NCBI GenBank assembly: GCA_938082505.1
Contig: CALLLH010000009.1
Span: 1 to 64,000 of the forward strand
Source: an uncultured Flavobacteriales bacterium
Lineage (GTDB): Bacteria; Bacteroidota; Bacteroidia; Flavobacteriales_D; Sanyastnellaceae
Reading direction: 5' to 3'
Length of the DNA stretch: 64,000 nucleotides
Shown here: in pieces, positions 37,375 to 47,910 of the stretch
Numbering within the stretch: position 1 is the first letter of the stretch
How the letters are laid out: every line of letters begins with the position of its first letter
The notes under the pieces: model-generated
The model's database searches: none
What the model was told of the DNA's origin: nothing
What the model saw: the letters and a program-made list of their open reading frames with translations, nothing else
Position numbers and translations under genes: made by a program

Positions 37375-38400
37375 ATGAGGAACGCCTTTCTTTTCTTGTT
37401 TTCTCTCGGACTCGCCGGATGCGGTCCGAATGGACCGTCCTCTCCCGATGTTCAGACTTCCCCACCTCCTCCGAGTCGAGCTGAGTGGTCCCTGGCCGTC
37501 CACGGAGGGGCAGGCCACTTCGACACGGAACAGCTGTCCAGTGAGGAACAGGCTGCATACCGAAGCGCACTCGCTGGAGCCCTTGAGGTGGGAGGGCAAG
37601 TACTGAATGACGGTGGCAGCGCGGTTGATGCGGTCATCGCCACCATCCGCATACTGGAGGACGACAGCCTGTTCAATGCTGGTCGCGGTGCGGTCTACAC
37701 CGCGGAGGGCGTCCATGAACTCGACGCCAGCATCATGAGGGGGGAGGACCGCAACTGCGGGGCCATCACCGGATTGCGGGGATTCAGACACCCCATCGAG
37801 GTGGCGCGTTCAGTCATGGAGTCGTCGGAGCACGTCTTTTTCAGCGGACACGGAGCAGGCGTATTCGCAGAGGCCCAAGGCGCCGAGCCCGCGCCTGAGC
37901 ATTGGTTCGATACAGCCAAGGCGCGCGCCCGATATGAGCGGGCGCTGGCCAGGGACACCTCCAAGGAGAAATTCGGCACGGTCGGGTGTGTGGCGCTCGA
38001 TCGACAAGGCCACCTCGCAGCAGGCACCTCCACCGGAGGCATGACCTACAAACGCCACGGACGGATTGGCGACAGCCCTGTCATAGGAGCCGGCACCTGG
38101 GCGGATGACCGCACATGTGCCATTTCCGCAACAGGGTGGGGGGAGTATTTCATCCGAACAGCAGTGGCCCATGACATCCATGGCCGAATGCTCCACGGAG
38201 GCGCTGACCTGCAGGAGGCGGCAGATGCCACCATCCATGACGAAATGGGTGCACTCGGCGGGGACGGAGGCATCGTCGGCATGGACGCCAAAGGTCAGGC
38301 GGTATTCAGCATGAACACCCCCGGCATGTTTCGGGGATCCTTCATGGCTGGAGGAAGCCCCAAAGTGGGCCTTTTCGCTTCGGACACACTGACCCCTTGA
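37375..38400 (+). CDS. Isoaspartyl peptidase/L-asparaginase (Ntn hydrolase), lipoprotein
   Basis: Lipobox LGLAGCG; WSLAVHGGAGHFD; NAGRGAVYTAEGVHELDASIMRG; KFGTVGCVALDRQGHLAAGTSTGGMTYKRHGRIGDSPVIGAGTWAD. Confidence 0.95.
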   Translation: MRNAFLFLFSLGLAGCGPNGPSSPDVQTSPPPPSRAEWSLAVHGGAGHFDTEQLSSEEQAAYRSALAGALEVGGQVLNDGGSAVDAVIATIRILEDDSLFNAGRGAVYTAEGVHELDASIMRGEDRNCGAITGLRGFRHPIEVARSVMESSEHVFFSGHGAGVFAEAQGAEPAPEHWFDTAKARARYERALARDTSKEKFGTVGCVALDRQGHLAAGTSTGGMTYKRHGRIGDSPVIGAGTWADDRTCAISATGWGEYFIRTAVAHDIHGRMLHGGADLQEAADATIHDEMGALGGDGGIVGMDAKGQAVFSMNTPGMFRGSFMAGGSPKVGLFASDTLTP

Positions 38401-38418
38401 AAAGGGCTGACCTTTCCA

Positions 38419-40989
38419 TCAACGCAGGAACACCCAGCGCTGTCCATCCGGGGTGACGGCCCTGATGATCACCGGTCCTGATGTCAGGGCATTCATGGGC
38501 AAGTCCCGGTTCCAGTCCCCGGCATCGAGCAAGCGTCCCGTCATGTCATACAGCGCATACTGCCCCATGGCGTAAGGTCCTCGAAAAACAAGGTTGGGGC
38601 CCATGCGCCAGCAACGCAGCACCGATTCCTCCCCACTGGATTCGGGTTCGACGTCATTGACGCCCAACGTCAGATTTCCAAGCACAAGACACCCAGAGGC
38701 ATCCTCCAACAGCCAGGCCACGGATCCCGGTGCCAGCAACAATCCGTTGCCATCCAGCCCCCCTGACCAATTGATGGCATAAGGAGGGGTTCCTCCGGCA
38801 ACGTTCAGACTGATCTGGGCCGTATCGGAATTGCCCAGAAAGGACCACTCAGGTATGACCACAATGGAATCCGGCATGGAAATCAGCACCGAATCAGCCA
38901 ATGCGCAACCGGCTGAATCGGTCGCCACAACCGGCCATGACCCCGGTCCCAAAGCCTCAGGATCAGCGCCTCCCCAATCCAGGTTCCAGGGCGGCACGCC
39001 ACCGGAAATCAGCCACTCCGCAGTACCCACGCCACCAGCACAGGCAGGAGAGGCCCACGTCAGGTCACCCTGACTCGGGTCGGGCCAATGGACCTCGATC
39101 ATCGTATCCAAGCCACACACCCCGCCGTAGTTCCAAGTGAGTTGCACAGGTCCTTCAAAAATTTCAAGCGCGGAATCGAGCGGCAGTTGAATGGAGTCTG
39201 CCCAGAAGACCGCCTCTGCACCAGAAGCACCCCAGGAGACAAGGGCAGGATCATCCGAACATGCCGGGTCCACCACATCAACCTCCAATTCCGGAACCGC
39301 TTGAATGACACTGGTCACGACAAACTCCATGACATGATGGCCATTCCACCAGGATGCCTCCAACACATCCGTTCCGGATTCCGAGACCCAGACCACATCA
39401 GAGGTCACAGGCGCTCCATTCCAGGTCATGTCCACGGCATCGGGATCAAAAGGCAATTGCCAACCCTGGTCGTGCCATGGACATGTGCGCTCCATCGGCA
39501 GCATGGCCGCATTGCTAGTGCCTTCGATGAGCACGATACTGGTGTCCACAGGGAGTCCAATCCACTTTTCCGTATTTCCCAACGGCCATTGCACCACCAC
39601 GGAATCCACTGTGGAATTGGACCCCAAACCAAAGAACCGCGTGAATGAATGCTGGGTGACATAATCGGTTCCGCAATCCACCTGCTGCATCTGCTGAATC
39701 CCCCCGGCGTAGACCTTGAGTACAGCGCCCACCGCATGCATGTTCGAAGGTGTGCCCACCAGCTTGATGGCCAATCTATGGGCCCCACTGGCATTGGTGT
39801 TGCGGAGTACTTGGGCAATGGGAATGGCCCCATGACACACCAGATCGGGAACGGCGTCCCCGTCCAGGTCACAACGGCCGATGTGATACAAGGGGAATTG
39901 CTCATTGGGCCAGCCCGCGCTGTCCTGAATGAAAAACAGTCCACTGTCCACCCCCATGTACAACACGTTGTCCACTGTATTGCTCTCGAAAGGCCAGTAC
40001 AGCGTGGCGACCATCAAATCCTCATTCATGTCGCCGTCGACATCCACGACACAGGCTCCCCATCCATAATCGGACACCCCTTCCACACCGGCTTGGGCAG
40101 CAATTTCCACAAATCCCGAATCCGTATTTTCCTGCAATCGGTGGGCGATGTTGCCCACATCCGTGGTGAACAAGTCCCAATCTCCGTCGCGATCCGGGTC
40201 GAATATCGTAGCGGTCATGGGATCCCATGCCACATCCAAGCCCATTTCTTCCGCCACATCGATAAAGGTGCCATCGCCCTGGTTGTGATACAACGCGTCC
40301 TTGAATGACAACCGGTCATTGATGACCCACAGATCCTGCCAACCATCGCCGTCGTAGTCGAGCCATCCACCATGAAAGGAAGTTTGGACGCCATTGTCCA
40401 CACCCACGGTATCGTCCGCCACGGTGAAAAAGCCATTGCCATCATTGATGAGCAAGGCATTGGGATGATGGTCCACCTGGGCCGCGATGTGATAGGACGC
40501 GATGTACACATCGAGGTCGCCATCCCGGTCAAAATCACAAGCGGATATGCCCCGCGGCCGCCAGCCGGACCACAAGGGCACGCCTCGGCTATTGGATTCG
40601 TCCAGCAGACTTCCCGATGCCGTTCGGATATACAGTTTGATCCCGTAGTCACGACGACCCGTGAACAAGTCAAGGTCACCGTCATCATCGACATCCACCC
40701 AGAGGACGCCTGTCCCCATGCCTTCCCCGACGAGCTCGGCATCCAGGATGAACCCCGCTTCTGACCCCGCGTACATCAGGAAGGTTCCCGAGGCTTGCGC
40801 AAAGGTGAGGTCATCCCAACCGTCCCCATTGAAATCGGCGCAACTCATGCCGCACCCGAACTGACTGCCGGACGCCGTTGCCGCAAGGAGATAATCGGTC
40901 GAAACATCCTCCCATTGGGCCGTTGACACCCGTGGCCAAAGACAGTGAAGGACGATTGCCGATGATCCGAAGATCCATTTCAAGCTCAT
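38419..40989 (-). CDS. Secreted FG-GAP/UnbV(ASPIC)-like protein with T9SS-like C-terminus (paralogue A)
   Basis: Signal peptide ...VSTAQWEDVSTDYLLAATASGSQFGCGMSCADFNGDGWDDLTFAQ; repeated D.D.DGDxD motifs; C-term YALYDMTGRLLDAGDWNRDLPMNALTSGPVIIRAVTPDGQRWVFLR. Confidence 0.88.
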   Translation of the reverse strand: MSLKWIFGSSAIVLHCLWPRVSTAQWEDVSTDYLLAATASGSQFGCGMSCADFNGDGWDDLTFAQASGTFLMYAGSEAGFILDAELVGEGMGTGVLWVDVDDDGDLDLFTGRRDYGIKLYIRTASGSLLDESNSRGVPLWSGWRPRGISACDFDRDGDLDVYIASYHIAAQVDHHPNALLINDGNGFFTVADDTVGVDNGVQTSFHGGWLDYDGDGWQDLWVINDRLSFKDALYHNQGDGTFIDVAEEMGLDVAWDPMTATIFDPDRDGDWDLFTTDVGNIAHRLQENTDSGFVEIAAQAGVEGVSDYGWGACVVDVDGDMNEDLMVATLYWPFESNTVDNVLYMGVDSGLFFIQDSAGWPNEQFPLYHIGRCDLDGDAVPDLVCHGAIPIAQVLRNTNASGAHRLAIKLVGTPSNMHAVGAVLKVYAGGIQQMQQVDCGTDYVTQHSFTRFFGLGSNSTVDSVVVQWPLGNTEKWIGLPVDTSIVLIEGTSNAAMLPMERTCPWHDQGWQLPFDPDAVDMTWNGAPVTSDVVWVSESGTDVLEASWWNGHHVMEFVVTSVIQAVPELEVDVVDPACSDDPALVSWGASGAEAVFWADSIQLPLDSALEIFEGPVQLTWNYGGVCGLDTMIEVHWPDPSQGDLTWASPACAGGVGTAEWLISGGVPPWNLDWGGADPEALGPGSWPVVATDSAGCALADSVLISMPDSIVVIPEWSFLGNSDTAQISLNVAGGTPPYAINWSGGLDGNGLLLAPGSVAWLLEDASGCLVLGNLTLGVNDVEPESSGEESVLRCWRMGPNLVFRGPYAMGQYALYDMTGRLLDAGDWNRDLPMNALTSGPVIIRAVTPDGQRWVFLR

Positions 40990-43583
40990 TTTACCCAAGC
41001 GTATGACCGGCCCTCCACATCCAGCGCTTGTACGACAACCACTCCCTGATGGCCCAGCTCAATGACCTGACCATGGGCAATGTGGACTTCTTCCAAAAGC
41101 AGGCGACCGGACAGGTCAAACACCCGCACCTCGACCAGGGCATCCCCAGGACCAGAGAATCTCAGTTGAACACCATCCCTGAAGCAAGACCAAGGGGTGC
41201 GACCGAATCCACCGACCGCTGCGAGCGGATTCGAGGGGACATCCAACACACCGAGATCCAGGCACCCGTTCGCATCCTGAACAAACCAGCCCAGACCTAC
41301 AGGAGCAACAACCCAACCTGAAGTATCAATTGGGCCACTCCAAGCCACATTGAATGGGGGAGTGCCCCCTTCGACAACCAGGGTGACCAAGGCCGAATCG
41401 CTGGGCCCTGCATATTCGACAGACGCAGAGGAGATCAGGCTGTCCGGCTCCACCACCACGGCGGCATCGGACAGGGTGCATCCCATGGAGTCCTCCAGCA
41501 CGATGGGCCATTCGCCAGGAGTCAATGCGAGTGGATCACCATCTGCAATCACAACCGCCAGCGGAGGAGTGCCCCCTCCAATGGACCAGGTCACCATGCC
41601 ATGATCACCATGGCAGGCGGGCTGGGTCACTTCAAGTTCAAGTGATAGGGCCTCAGGCTGGCCGATCGAAGCGGGCACGTGCACAGTGCAGTTCTCACCC
41701 AACTCCACCTCCAGGTCATAGTCGCCCGCGGGAATTGACACTCCATTGACCGTGGAGGGATAGACGGAATCAAGCAGCATGACAGAAGCACCATCAGGCA
41801 TGGTCCATGCCAAGCCCCCCAGCGCTCCATGACAGGATGCCGGTGTCACCTCCACCGCCAAATCCGGCAGCGCCACCTCAGTCCAGCTTACGGTCTGACT
41901 CCAGGTATAACCACCGCCCCACCACGAAGCCTCGAAGGTCCAATCTCCGGTGCTGTCCGCCACCACCACCTCAGAGGTCACGGGCTCACCATTCCACGTC
42001 ATATCGGCAGAGCCCAATTCAAAAGGAATGCTCCAGCCCGGCGGAGACCAAGGACAAGGCGCTTCCAGAGGCTCCAATTCCGCATCGAGGAATCCCTCAA
42101 TGACCAGAAGGGCAGTATCGGAAGGAACGTCAAACATAACATCCCGACTTCCCAAAGGCCAGAACACTTCAATGGAGTCAATGACTTGAACATCACCCAG
42201 CGCGAAAAAACGGGTGTAGGAGTGTTGCGTCATGTAATCGCAGCCGGCTTCCACCTGCTGCATCTGGGTCATTTCTGCGGCATGCACCTTGATGACGGAA
42301 CCCACGGCGTAGGTGTTGGACTCGGTTCCAATCAGATTGATGGCCAACCTCGCCGCTCCTTCACTGTTGGTATTCCTCAGCACCTGGGCATGGGCCGCAT
42401 TTCCATGACCGACAAGGTCAGGAACCCGATCTCCGTCCAGATCGAGGCGCCCCAGGCAATAAAGCTGGAATTGCTCATTGGGCCAGTTCTCGGTCTCTTC
42501 GAGAAATTCCGTGCCGGACCCGAGATTCATATACAGGTGATTGTCGTAAGGGTTGGTGTTGGGAAACCGGTAGGTGGCCACCATCATGTCATCCCATCGG
42601 TCCCCATCGACATCGATGGCACAGGTACCCCATCCATAGAGAAGGCTGGCAACCCCAGCAGACTCCGCGATGTCGACATACTGTCCCTCATTGTTGCGCA
42701 AGAACGCATTGGGATTGCCTTCGATGTTCGTGATGTACTGGTCCCAGTCCCCATCATTGTCCGGGTCGAACAGCGTTGCCGACATCGCTTCGATCCCGAT
42801 ATCACACCCCACGTCTTCGGCGATGTCCTCGAACGTTCCATTGCCCAAGTTGTGATAAAGGGCATTGGGAAATACCGAACGGTCGTTGATGACCCACAGG
42901 TCATCAAATCCATCATTGTCATAGTCATACCACGCCCCTTGGAACGAGTGTTGCATGCCGTTACCCGTGCCTGAAAACAAGGTTACATCCTCAAAGAAAC
43001 CATTGCCCCCATTCTGGAAAAGCATGTTCTCGTAATTGACGGTCTGTGCAGCGTCATGATAGCTCGCCACATAAAGGTCGAGGTCCCCATCCCTGTCATA
43101 ATCCCGTGCGGAGAAACCGCGCACATCCCATGATTGCAATACGGGCATACCCCGCTGCAATCCCTGCTCGATCAAGGTTCCATCTTCCTGCTGGACATAG
43201 AGAAACACACCCAAGTGCAAGAAGCCGACAAACAAATCAAGATCACCGTCATTTTCGATGTCGATCCACAGCACGGCCTTCCCCTCCGTGGGCATCTGCC
43301 AAGCCTCAAATGAGACAAATCCATCGGGACCACCTGTGTACAACTTGATCCACCCATCCGATCCAGCGGTGGTCACGTCGTCCCAACCATCTCCATTGAA
43401 ATCCGCTGTGCTCAGGCCGCAACCAAACAGACTCCCGAAGGTGGATGACTCAATGAGATAGTCCAGCGAAACATCCTCCCATTGCGCGTACCCATGCAAG
43501 GCTACCGCCATAAAAAGGACACAACTGAAGTGGCGAAACAGCGGTTGGACAGGACGCATGAAGACCCGGTTGAGGTTAATCAA
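40986..43583 (-). CDS. Secreted FG-GAP/UnbV(ASPIC)-like protein with T9SS-like C-terminus (paralogue B)
   Basis: YAQWEDVSLDYLIESSTFGSLFGCGLSTADFNGDGWDDVTTAG, same architecture as A and C; SprB-like segments (VTPASCHGALGGLAW, VTQPACHGDHGMVTWSIGGGTPP). Confidence 0.88.
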   Translation of the reverse strand: MINLNRVFMRPVQPLFRHFSCVLFMAVALHGYAQWEDVSLDYLIESSTFGSLFGCGLSTADFNGDGWDDVTTAGSDGWIKLYTGGPDGFVSFEAWQMPTEGKAVLWIDIENDGDLDLFVGFLHLGVFLYVQQEDGTLIEQGLQRGMPVLQSWDVRGFSARDYDRDGDLDLYVASYHDAAQTVNYENMLFQNGGNGFFEDVTLFSGTGNGMQHSFQGAWYDYDNDGFDDLWVINDRSVFPNALYHNLGNGTFEDIAEDVGCDIGIEAMSATLFDPDNDGDWDQYITNIEGNPNAFLRNNEGQYVDIAESAGVASLLYGWGTCAIDVDGDRWDDMMVATYRFPNTNPYDNHLYMNLGSGTEFLEETENWPNEQFQLYCLGRLDLDGDRVPDLVGHGNAAHAQVLRNTNSEGAARLAINLIGTESNTYAVGSVIKVHAAEMTQMQQVEAGCDYMTQHSYTRFFALGDVQVIDSIEVFWPLGSRDVMFDVPSDTALLVIEGFLDAELEPLEAPCPWSPPGWSIPFELGSADMTWNGEPVTSEVVVADSTGDWTFEASWWGGGYTWSQTVSWTEVALPDLAVEVTPASCHGALGGLAWTMPDGASVMLLDSVYPSTVNGVSIPAGDYDLEVELGENCTVHVPASIGQPEALSLELEVTQPACHGDHGMVTWSIGGGTPPLAVVIADGDPLALTPGEWPIVLEDSMGCTLSDAAVVVEPDSLISSASVEYAGPSDSALVTLVVEGGTPPFNVAWSGPIDTSGWVVAPVGLGWFVQDANGCLDLGVLDVPSNPLAAVGGFGRTPWSCFRDGVQLRFSGPGDALVEVRVFDLSGRLLLEEVHIAHGQVIELGHQGVVVVQALDVEGRSYAWVK

Positions 43584-43616
43584 AAGACGTTCAGAAAAAC
43601 CAATCGTTGCCCTCGG

Positions 43617-44303
43617 TCAGCATAATTCAGTCAAAAGTCTGACCACGAGTGGCACAAGGGGCACATTTCCGTCATTTTGAATGACCACATCAGCACGTTG
43701 CTCAATTTCATGTGCCGGCCATTGATGGGCCAACCTTCTGTCAATTTCCGCATCACTCCATCCATCCCGCAACCGCACCCGAGCCCGCCTCAATTCAAGC
43801 GGTGAAGAAACCGCCCAAACCGCGTCACAGTCCTTGTTGCTACCCGATTCGAAGAGGATTGCGGCCTCCTTGAACAACACCCCGGCGCCAGCGCTCACAC
43901 ACTGTTCCTTCCAAGCAGCGAAATCGCGGGCAACCGCGGGGTGAACCACTTGGTTCAATCTTGTCAACGCCTCCCGGTCTCCAAAAACACGTTCCGCAAG
44001 GGCCATTCTGTCCAATGCGCCATCCTTGCCAAACATGGCTGAGCCGAACAGTTCGACCACGGCTGATCGAAGCAGTGCATCCTTGGAGTAAAGTGCTTTG
44101 GCGCGCTGGTCCGCGTTGTAGACCCTGCATCCGAGCGACCCCAGGATCCCGGCCACGACCGACTTGCCCGTGCCCATTCCGCCGGTCAGGCCCACCACTT
44201 TGATGGACCGAACACCTGACTGGTTCACCGGCAATGTCGAAAAAGGCATACCGCAATATTCGGGCATTCGCGATACCCATGCGACTTTCGCACCATGGCA
44301 CAC
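43617..44303 (-). CDS. coaE: Dephospho-CoA kinase (start likely internal, near VRSIKVVGLTGGMGTGKS)
   Basis: VVGLTGGMGTGKSVVAGILGSLGCRVYNADQRAKALY; VLFKEAAILFESGSNKDCDAVWAVSSP. Confidence 0.93.
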   Translation of the reverse strand: MCHGAKVAWVSRMPEYCGMPFSTLPVNQSGVRSIKVVGLTGGMGTGKSVVAGILGSLGCRVYNADQRAKALYSKDALLRSAVVELFGSAMFGKDGALDRMALAERVFGDREALTRLNQVVHPAVARDFAAWKEQCVSAGAGVLFKEAAILFESGSNKDCDAVWAVSSPLELRRARVRLRDGWSDAEIDRRLAHQWPAHEIEQRADVVIQNDGNVPLVPLVVRLLTELC

Positions 44304-44960
44304 CTCATAGCACCCTCACTGCTCGCTGCGGATTTCGGCAACCTCGCCCGTGATGTGAATATGGTCGAACGCAGCATGGCCGACTGGCATCACATTGACG
44401 TCATGGATGGCATGTTCGTGCCCAACATCAGTTTCGGAATGCCCGTCATAGAGGCCATCCGACGCCATGCGGACAAACCTTTGGATGTGCATCTGATGAT
44501 CCAGGATCCCGACCGGTACATTGAAAGTTTTGCTGCACTCGGCGCCCATATTCTGACCGTGCATGCAGAAGCCTGTCCCCATCTTCACCGGACGTTGTCG
44601 GCCATCCGCGAAAAAGGAATGCGCCCGGGAGTGGCGCTGAATCCACACACTCCATTGTCCGCTGTGGAAGAGGTGCTCCACGATTTGGACCTCGTTTGCC
44701 TGATGAGCGTCAACCCCGGCTTTGGAGGTCAGAAGTTCATTCCCGGAACACTGGACAAGGTGCGCCGCCTCAAATCCATGCGCGAGGTCCAGGGCGCAAA
44801 TTTCTTGATCGAAATCGACGGAGGAGTAGGGGAGGCCAATGCTTCCGATCTCGTCCAGGCCGGAGCGGACGTGCTGGTGGCCGGTTCTTCGGTCTTCAAA
44901 TCGGAAAACCCCTTGGAGGCCGTCTCCCGGCTCAAGCGCTTGCAGACGGAAAGCGCTTGA
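44295..44960 (+). CDS. rpe: Ribulose-phosphate 3-epimerase
   Basis: LIAPSLLAADFGNLARDV; WHHIDVMDGMFVPNISFGMPVIEAIR; LDVHLMIQDPDRYI; MSVNPGFGGQKFIPGTLDKV. Confidence 0.96.
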   Translation: MAHLIAPSLLAADFGNLARDVNMVERSMADWHHIDVMDGMFVPNISFGMPVIEAIRRHADKPLDVHLMIQDPDRYIESFAALGAHILTVHAEACPHLHRTLSAIREKGMRPGVALNPHTPLSAVEEVLHDLDLVCLMSVNPGFGGQKFIPGTLDKVRRLKSMREVQGANFLIEIDGGVGEANASDLVQAGADVLVAGSSVFKSENPLEAVSRLKRLQTESA

Positions 44961-44972
44961 GAACGCCAACCA

Positions 44973-47573
44973 TCAGAAGGACCGGCTCAACAGCACCCCC
45001 GCTTCACCCGTCACCACGACCACGCCGTGGCTGGGCAGGTGACCCCAGGACCATGCCAGCAAGTCGTCGGAATGGCACTCCATGCTGATGAGCAACCTTC
45101 CGGATGCATCGAGAATGGAGATGAATACGGGTTGGCCCCAGCCCTCCGGCATCAACAATCGAATGCCTTCCGACCCGAGTGTCAGGTCCCAGGTTTGAAC
45201 TCCCTGCGTTTCTGGGACGAGAACATTGATGATCTCCTGCAAGCCCAAAAGCAGGCAACCGTTGGCATCGCTGATCACCCAGCTGTACAGCCCGGTGGTC
45301 AACCCGGACAAAACAGAATCGCCCACCACACCATTGTTCCAGAGAATGTCATAAGGCGCCGTTCCTCCGCTCAATTGCAATTCAATGGCCCCGTCATTCC
45401 CCAGATCCTCCTCCAACACGGTCACCTCACACTCCAGAGGCTGCGGAATCTCCACGATGAATGATGAGTCCAGAACACAGCCGAGATTATCGGTCAGCGT
45501 GATGCTGACCAAACCGGGCTCCAAATCGACCGGGTTGGCACCATTCCAATTGACCAGATATCCCGGAGTCCCCCCATAACCGACTGCAAAGGCTTGCGCC
45601 ACATCATCGGCGCAAAGTGCTGGAGCGTAGTCGATGTACAGCTCGAGTTCCGTCGGTTCCGGCAACTCAAATTCATGCAGCTCGACACAACCGGTCTCGT
45701 TGTCCACGGTTTGCAGCAAGACCGTTCCTGCCGTCTGGGCAAGGTCCAATTGGAGGTAGGGATATTCCAACCCCTCGTATTGGACCGTCAATGCAGAGTC
45801 CGCGACCCAACCGAACAGCCCGGGTTCACCTGCACAATCCGGAGCCGACCACTCCACTGAAATCGCATGCGCAGGAAGCACACTCCATTCCACTGTATCT
45901 GCCCAATTGAACAAGCCCCCCAGCCAGGTGCACTCCGCGATGTAAGTCCCTGCTTCAGTCAAAAATATTGAATCCCCTGCCCAAGGTTCTCCATTCACGA
46001 TCCAGTCTCCTCCCGGGAAAGGCAGTTCCAGATACGCGGCGTTCGCGTTGCATGAAGAACCGACGACAACCAATTCAGCCATGCTGCTCCCTTCGATCAG
46101 ACGCAAATCAGAACCAACGGGAACATCGTACCACACTTCGTGCAGCCCACTCGGCCAATCCACCACCACCGAGTCCACCACATCCGACTGCCCCAATCCG
46201 AAATACCGTTTCCATGATTGCTGCGTCATGTAATCCGCGCCACAACTCACCAGTTGCAGCTGTGTCTCACCGCCGGCGTGGACCCGGATCTCGGCTCCGA
46301 TGGCCCAACGATTGGATGCGGTACCACACAATTGGATGGCCAGCCTTCCGTTGGCCTCCTCAGATTCCGAAGCGTAGTTGCGGAGCATCTGCACGTAGGG
46401 CATGTTGCCAAACCCAACCATATCCGGTGCCAGATCGTGATTGAAATCGCAGGCGGCCACACAATACAACTGGGTTTGTTCATTGGGCCATGCCTCTTCA
46501 GTCAAGTCCTCGAAGTAGGTGCCCTGAAATACGTTGCTGTAGTAGTAATTGTCATAGGGCAGGGAATTCGGAAAACGGTATGTCGCGACCATGAGGTCGC
46601 TCCACATGTCACCATCCACATCCATCCAGCACCCCCCCCAACTGTATTGCATCCCATTCAATCCCCAGGCCGGACCGACTGAGGTATAATAGTCCCCCAC
46701 CTTGTCGAGCATGGTGTTGGGCAGGTTTTCGACATTCGTGCAGAACAGCTCGAATTCTCCATCGTTGTCGGGATCCCCCACGGTTGCGGTCATCCCGAAT
46801 ATGGTCTGGGCGGCTCCCACCTGCGGCGCCACATCCGAGAAGGTGCCATCCCCCAGATTCTCATACAAAGCATTGGGAAACACCTCACGGTCATTGATGA
46901 CCCAGAGGTCGAGATCGCCATCGCCGTCATGATCGAACCAAGCGCCCTGAAAAGTGTGCTGAATGCCATTGCCGACTCCGGCCGCAGCCGTGACATCGGT
47001 AAAGAAGCCTTGACCGTCATTGTTGAGGAGAATGTTCTCCGACAGCCCCGTCGTGCCGTCGTGATACATGCACACATAGACATCGAGGTCCCCATCGGCA
47101 TCATAGTCTGCAACGGCCAGGCCCCTCGCTTCCCATTCATCATTGATGGGTATGCCCCGCGCGTCCGCGGAATCAATGAGCTCATCTCCGTCCCTGAGGA
47201 AAAGAGCCAAAGGGGCGAACCTGCGTGCCACCATCAGATCCAGATCATCATCCCCATCCGCATCAAACCACACCACCCCCTGGGGCTGCGTGGTCCCTGG
47301 CAATTCATGGGTCAGTTCGAACCCACCCTCGGGGAGCTGTTCGTACAGCACGACGCTGCCGGTGCTGTTGGCAAAGGTGAAATCCTCCAGGCCATCAAGG
47401 TTGAAATCCGCGACGCTCATTCCTGTACCGAACCAACTGGCCTGTGTCGAGGCCTCAACCAGGTAGAGCTCCGTCACATCGTCAAATTGACCTGCAACGG
47501 CGCCGCATTCCAACAGGGCCGTGGAAAAAACCACGACCCGAACAAGCAAGGGATTCGAGGGACGGATGAACAT
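44973..47573 (-). CDS. Secreted FG-GAP/UnbV(ASPIC)-like protein with T9SS-like C-terminus (paralogue C)
   Basis: QFDDVTELYLVEASTQASWFGTGMSVADFNLDGLEDFTFAN; DLWVINDREVFPNALYENLGDGTFSDVA; C-term VFISILDASGRLLISMECHSDDL...SHGVVVVTGEAGVLLSRSF. Confidence 0.88.
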   Translation of the reverse strand: MFIRPSNPLLVRVVVFSTALLECGAVAGQFDDVTELYLVEASTQASWFGTGMSVADFNLDGLEDFTFANSTGSVVLYEQLPEGGFELTHELPGTTQPQGVVWFDADGDDDLDLMVARRFAPLALFLRDGDELIDSADARGIPINDEWEARGLAVADYDADGDLDVYVCMYHDGTTGLSENILLNNDGQGFFTDVTAAAGVGNGIQHTFQGAWFDHDGDGDLDLWVINDREVFPNALYENLGDGTFSDVAPQVGAAQTIFGMTATVGDPDNDGEFELFCTNVENLPNTMLDKVGDYYTSVGPAWGLNGMQYSWGGCWMDVDGDMWSDLMVATYRFPNSLPYDNYYYSNVFQGTYFEDLTEEAWPNEQTQLYCVAACDFNHDLAPDMVGFGNMPYVQMLRNYASESEEANGRLAIQLCGTASNRWAIGAEIRVHAGGETQLQLVSCGADYMTQQSWKRYFGLGQSDVVDSVVVDWPSGLHEVWYDVPVGSDLRLIEGSSMAELVVVGSSCNANAAYLELPFPGGDWIVNGEPWAGDSIFLTEAGTYIAECTWLGGLFNWADTVEWSVLPAHAISVEWSAPDCAGEPGLFGWVADSALTVQYEGLEYPYLQLDLAQTAGTVLLQTVDNETGCVELHEFELPEPTELELYIDYAPALCADDVAQAFAVGYGGTPGYLVNWNGANPVDLEPGLVSITLTDNLGCVLDSSFIVEIPQPLECEVTVLEEDLGNDGAIELQLSGGTAPYDILWNNGVVGDSVLSGLTTGLYSWVISDANGCLLLGLQEIINVLVPETQGVQTWDLTLGSEGIRLLMPEGWGQPVFISILDASGRLLISMECHSDDLLAWSWGHLPSHGVVVVTGEAGVLLSRSF

Positions 47574-47601
47574 GAAGGCAGGTGAAAATACCGATAATGG
47601 C

Positions 47602-47910
47602 TCAGGCCGGCTCTACCTCGGCCGTGAGGTCCCTTTCCAACAGGGCCGTGCAAATCAATTCCAGCTCATCAAAATCACCATTCTTCACCGAACACTTGCC
47701 CCGGGTGTGCACAATCAATGCGCATTGTTCAGCCTGCAAGACCTCGTGACCGCAATAGGCCATGAGGCATTCAATGACGTGATCGAACGTGTTGTGGTCG
47801 TCGTTGTACAGCACAATGTGCCAGCCATCGGCTACCGCCTCTTCAATGTCCACTGATTCTTCGACCAGCGTCTCTTCTTCAACTGAGGCAGCATGCCCGA
47901 ATTCCAACAT
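47602..47910 (-). CDS. clpS: ATP-dependent Clp protease adaptor ClpS
   Basis: WHIVLYNDDHNTFDHVIECLMAYCGHEVLQAEQCALIVHTRGKCSVKNGDFDELELICTALLERDLTAEV. Confidence 0.9.
   Translation of the reverse strand: MLEFGHAASVEEETLVEESVDIEEAVADGWHIVLYNDDHNTFDHVIECLMAYCGHEVLQAEQCALIVHTRGKCSVKNGDFDELELICTALLERDLTAEVEPA

Noticed and set aside
41829-42974. 381-aa plus-strand ORF opposite paralogue B
   Set aside because: Antisense shadow of the repeat-rich FG-GAP gene.
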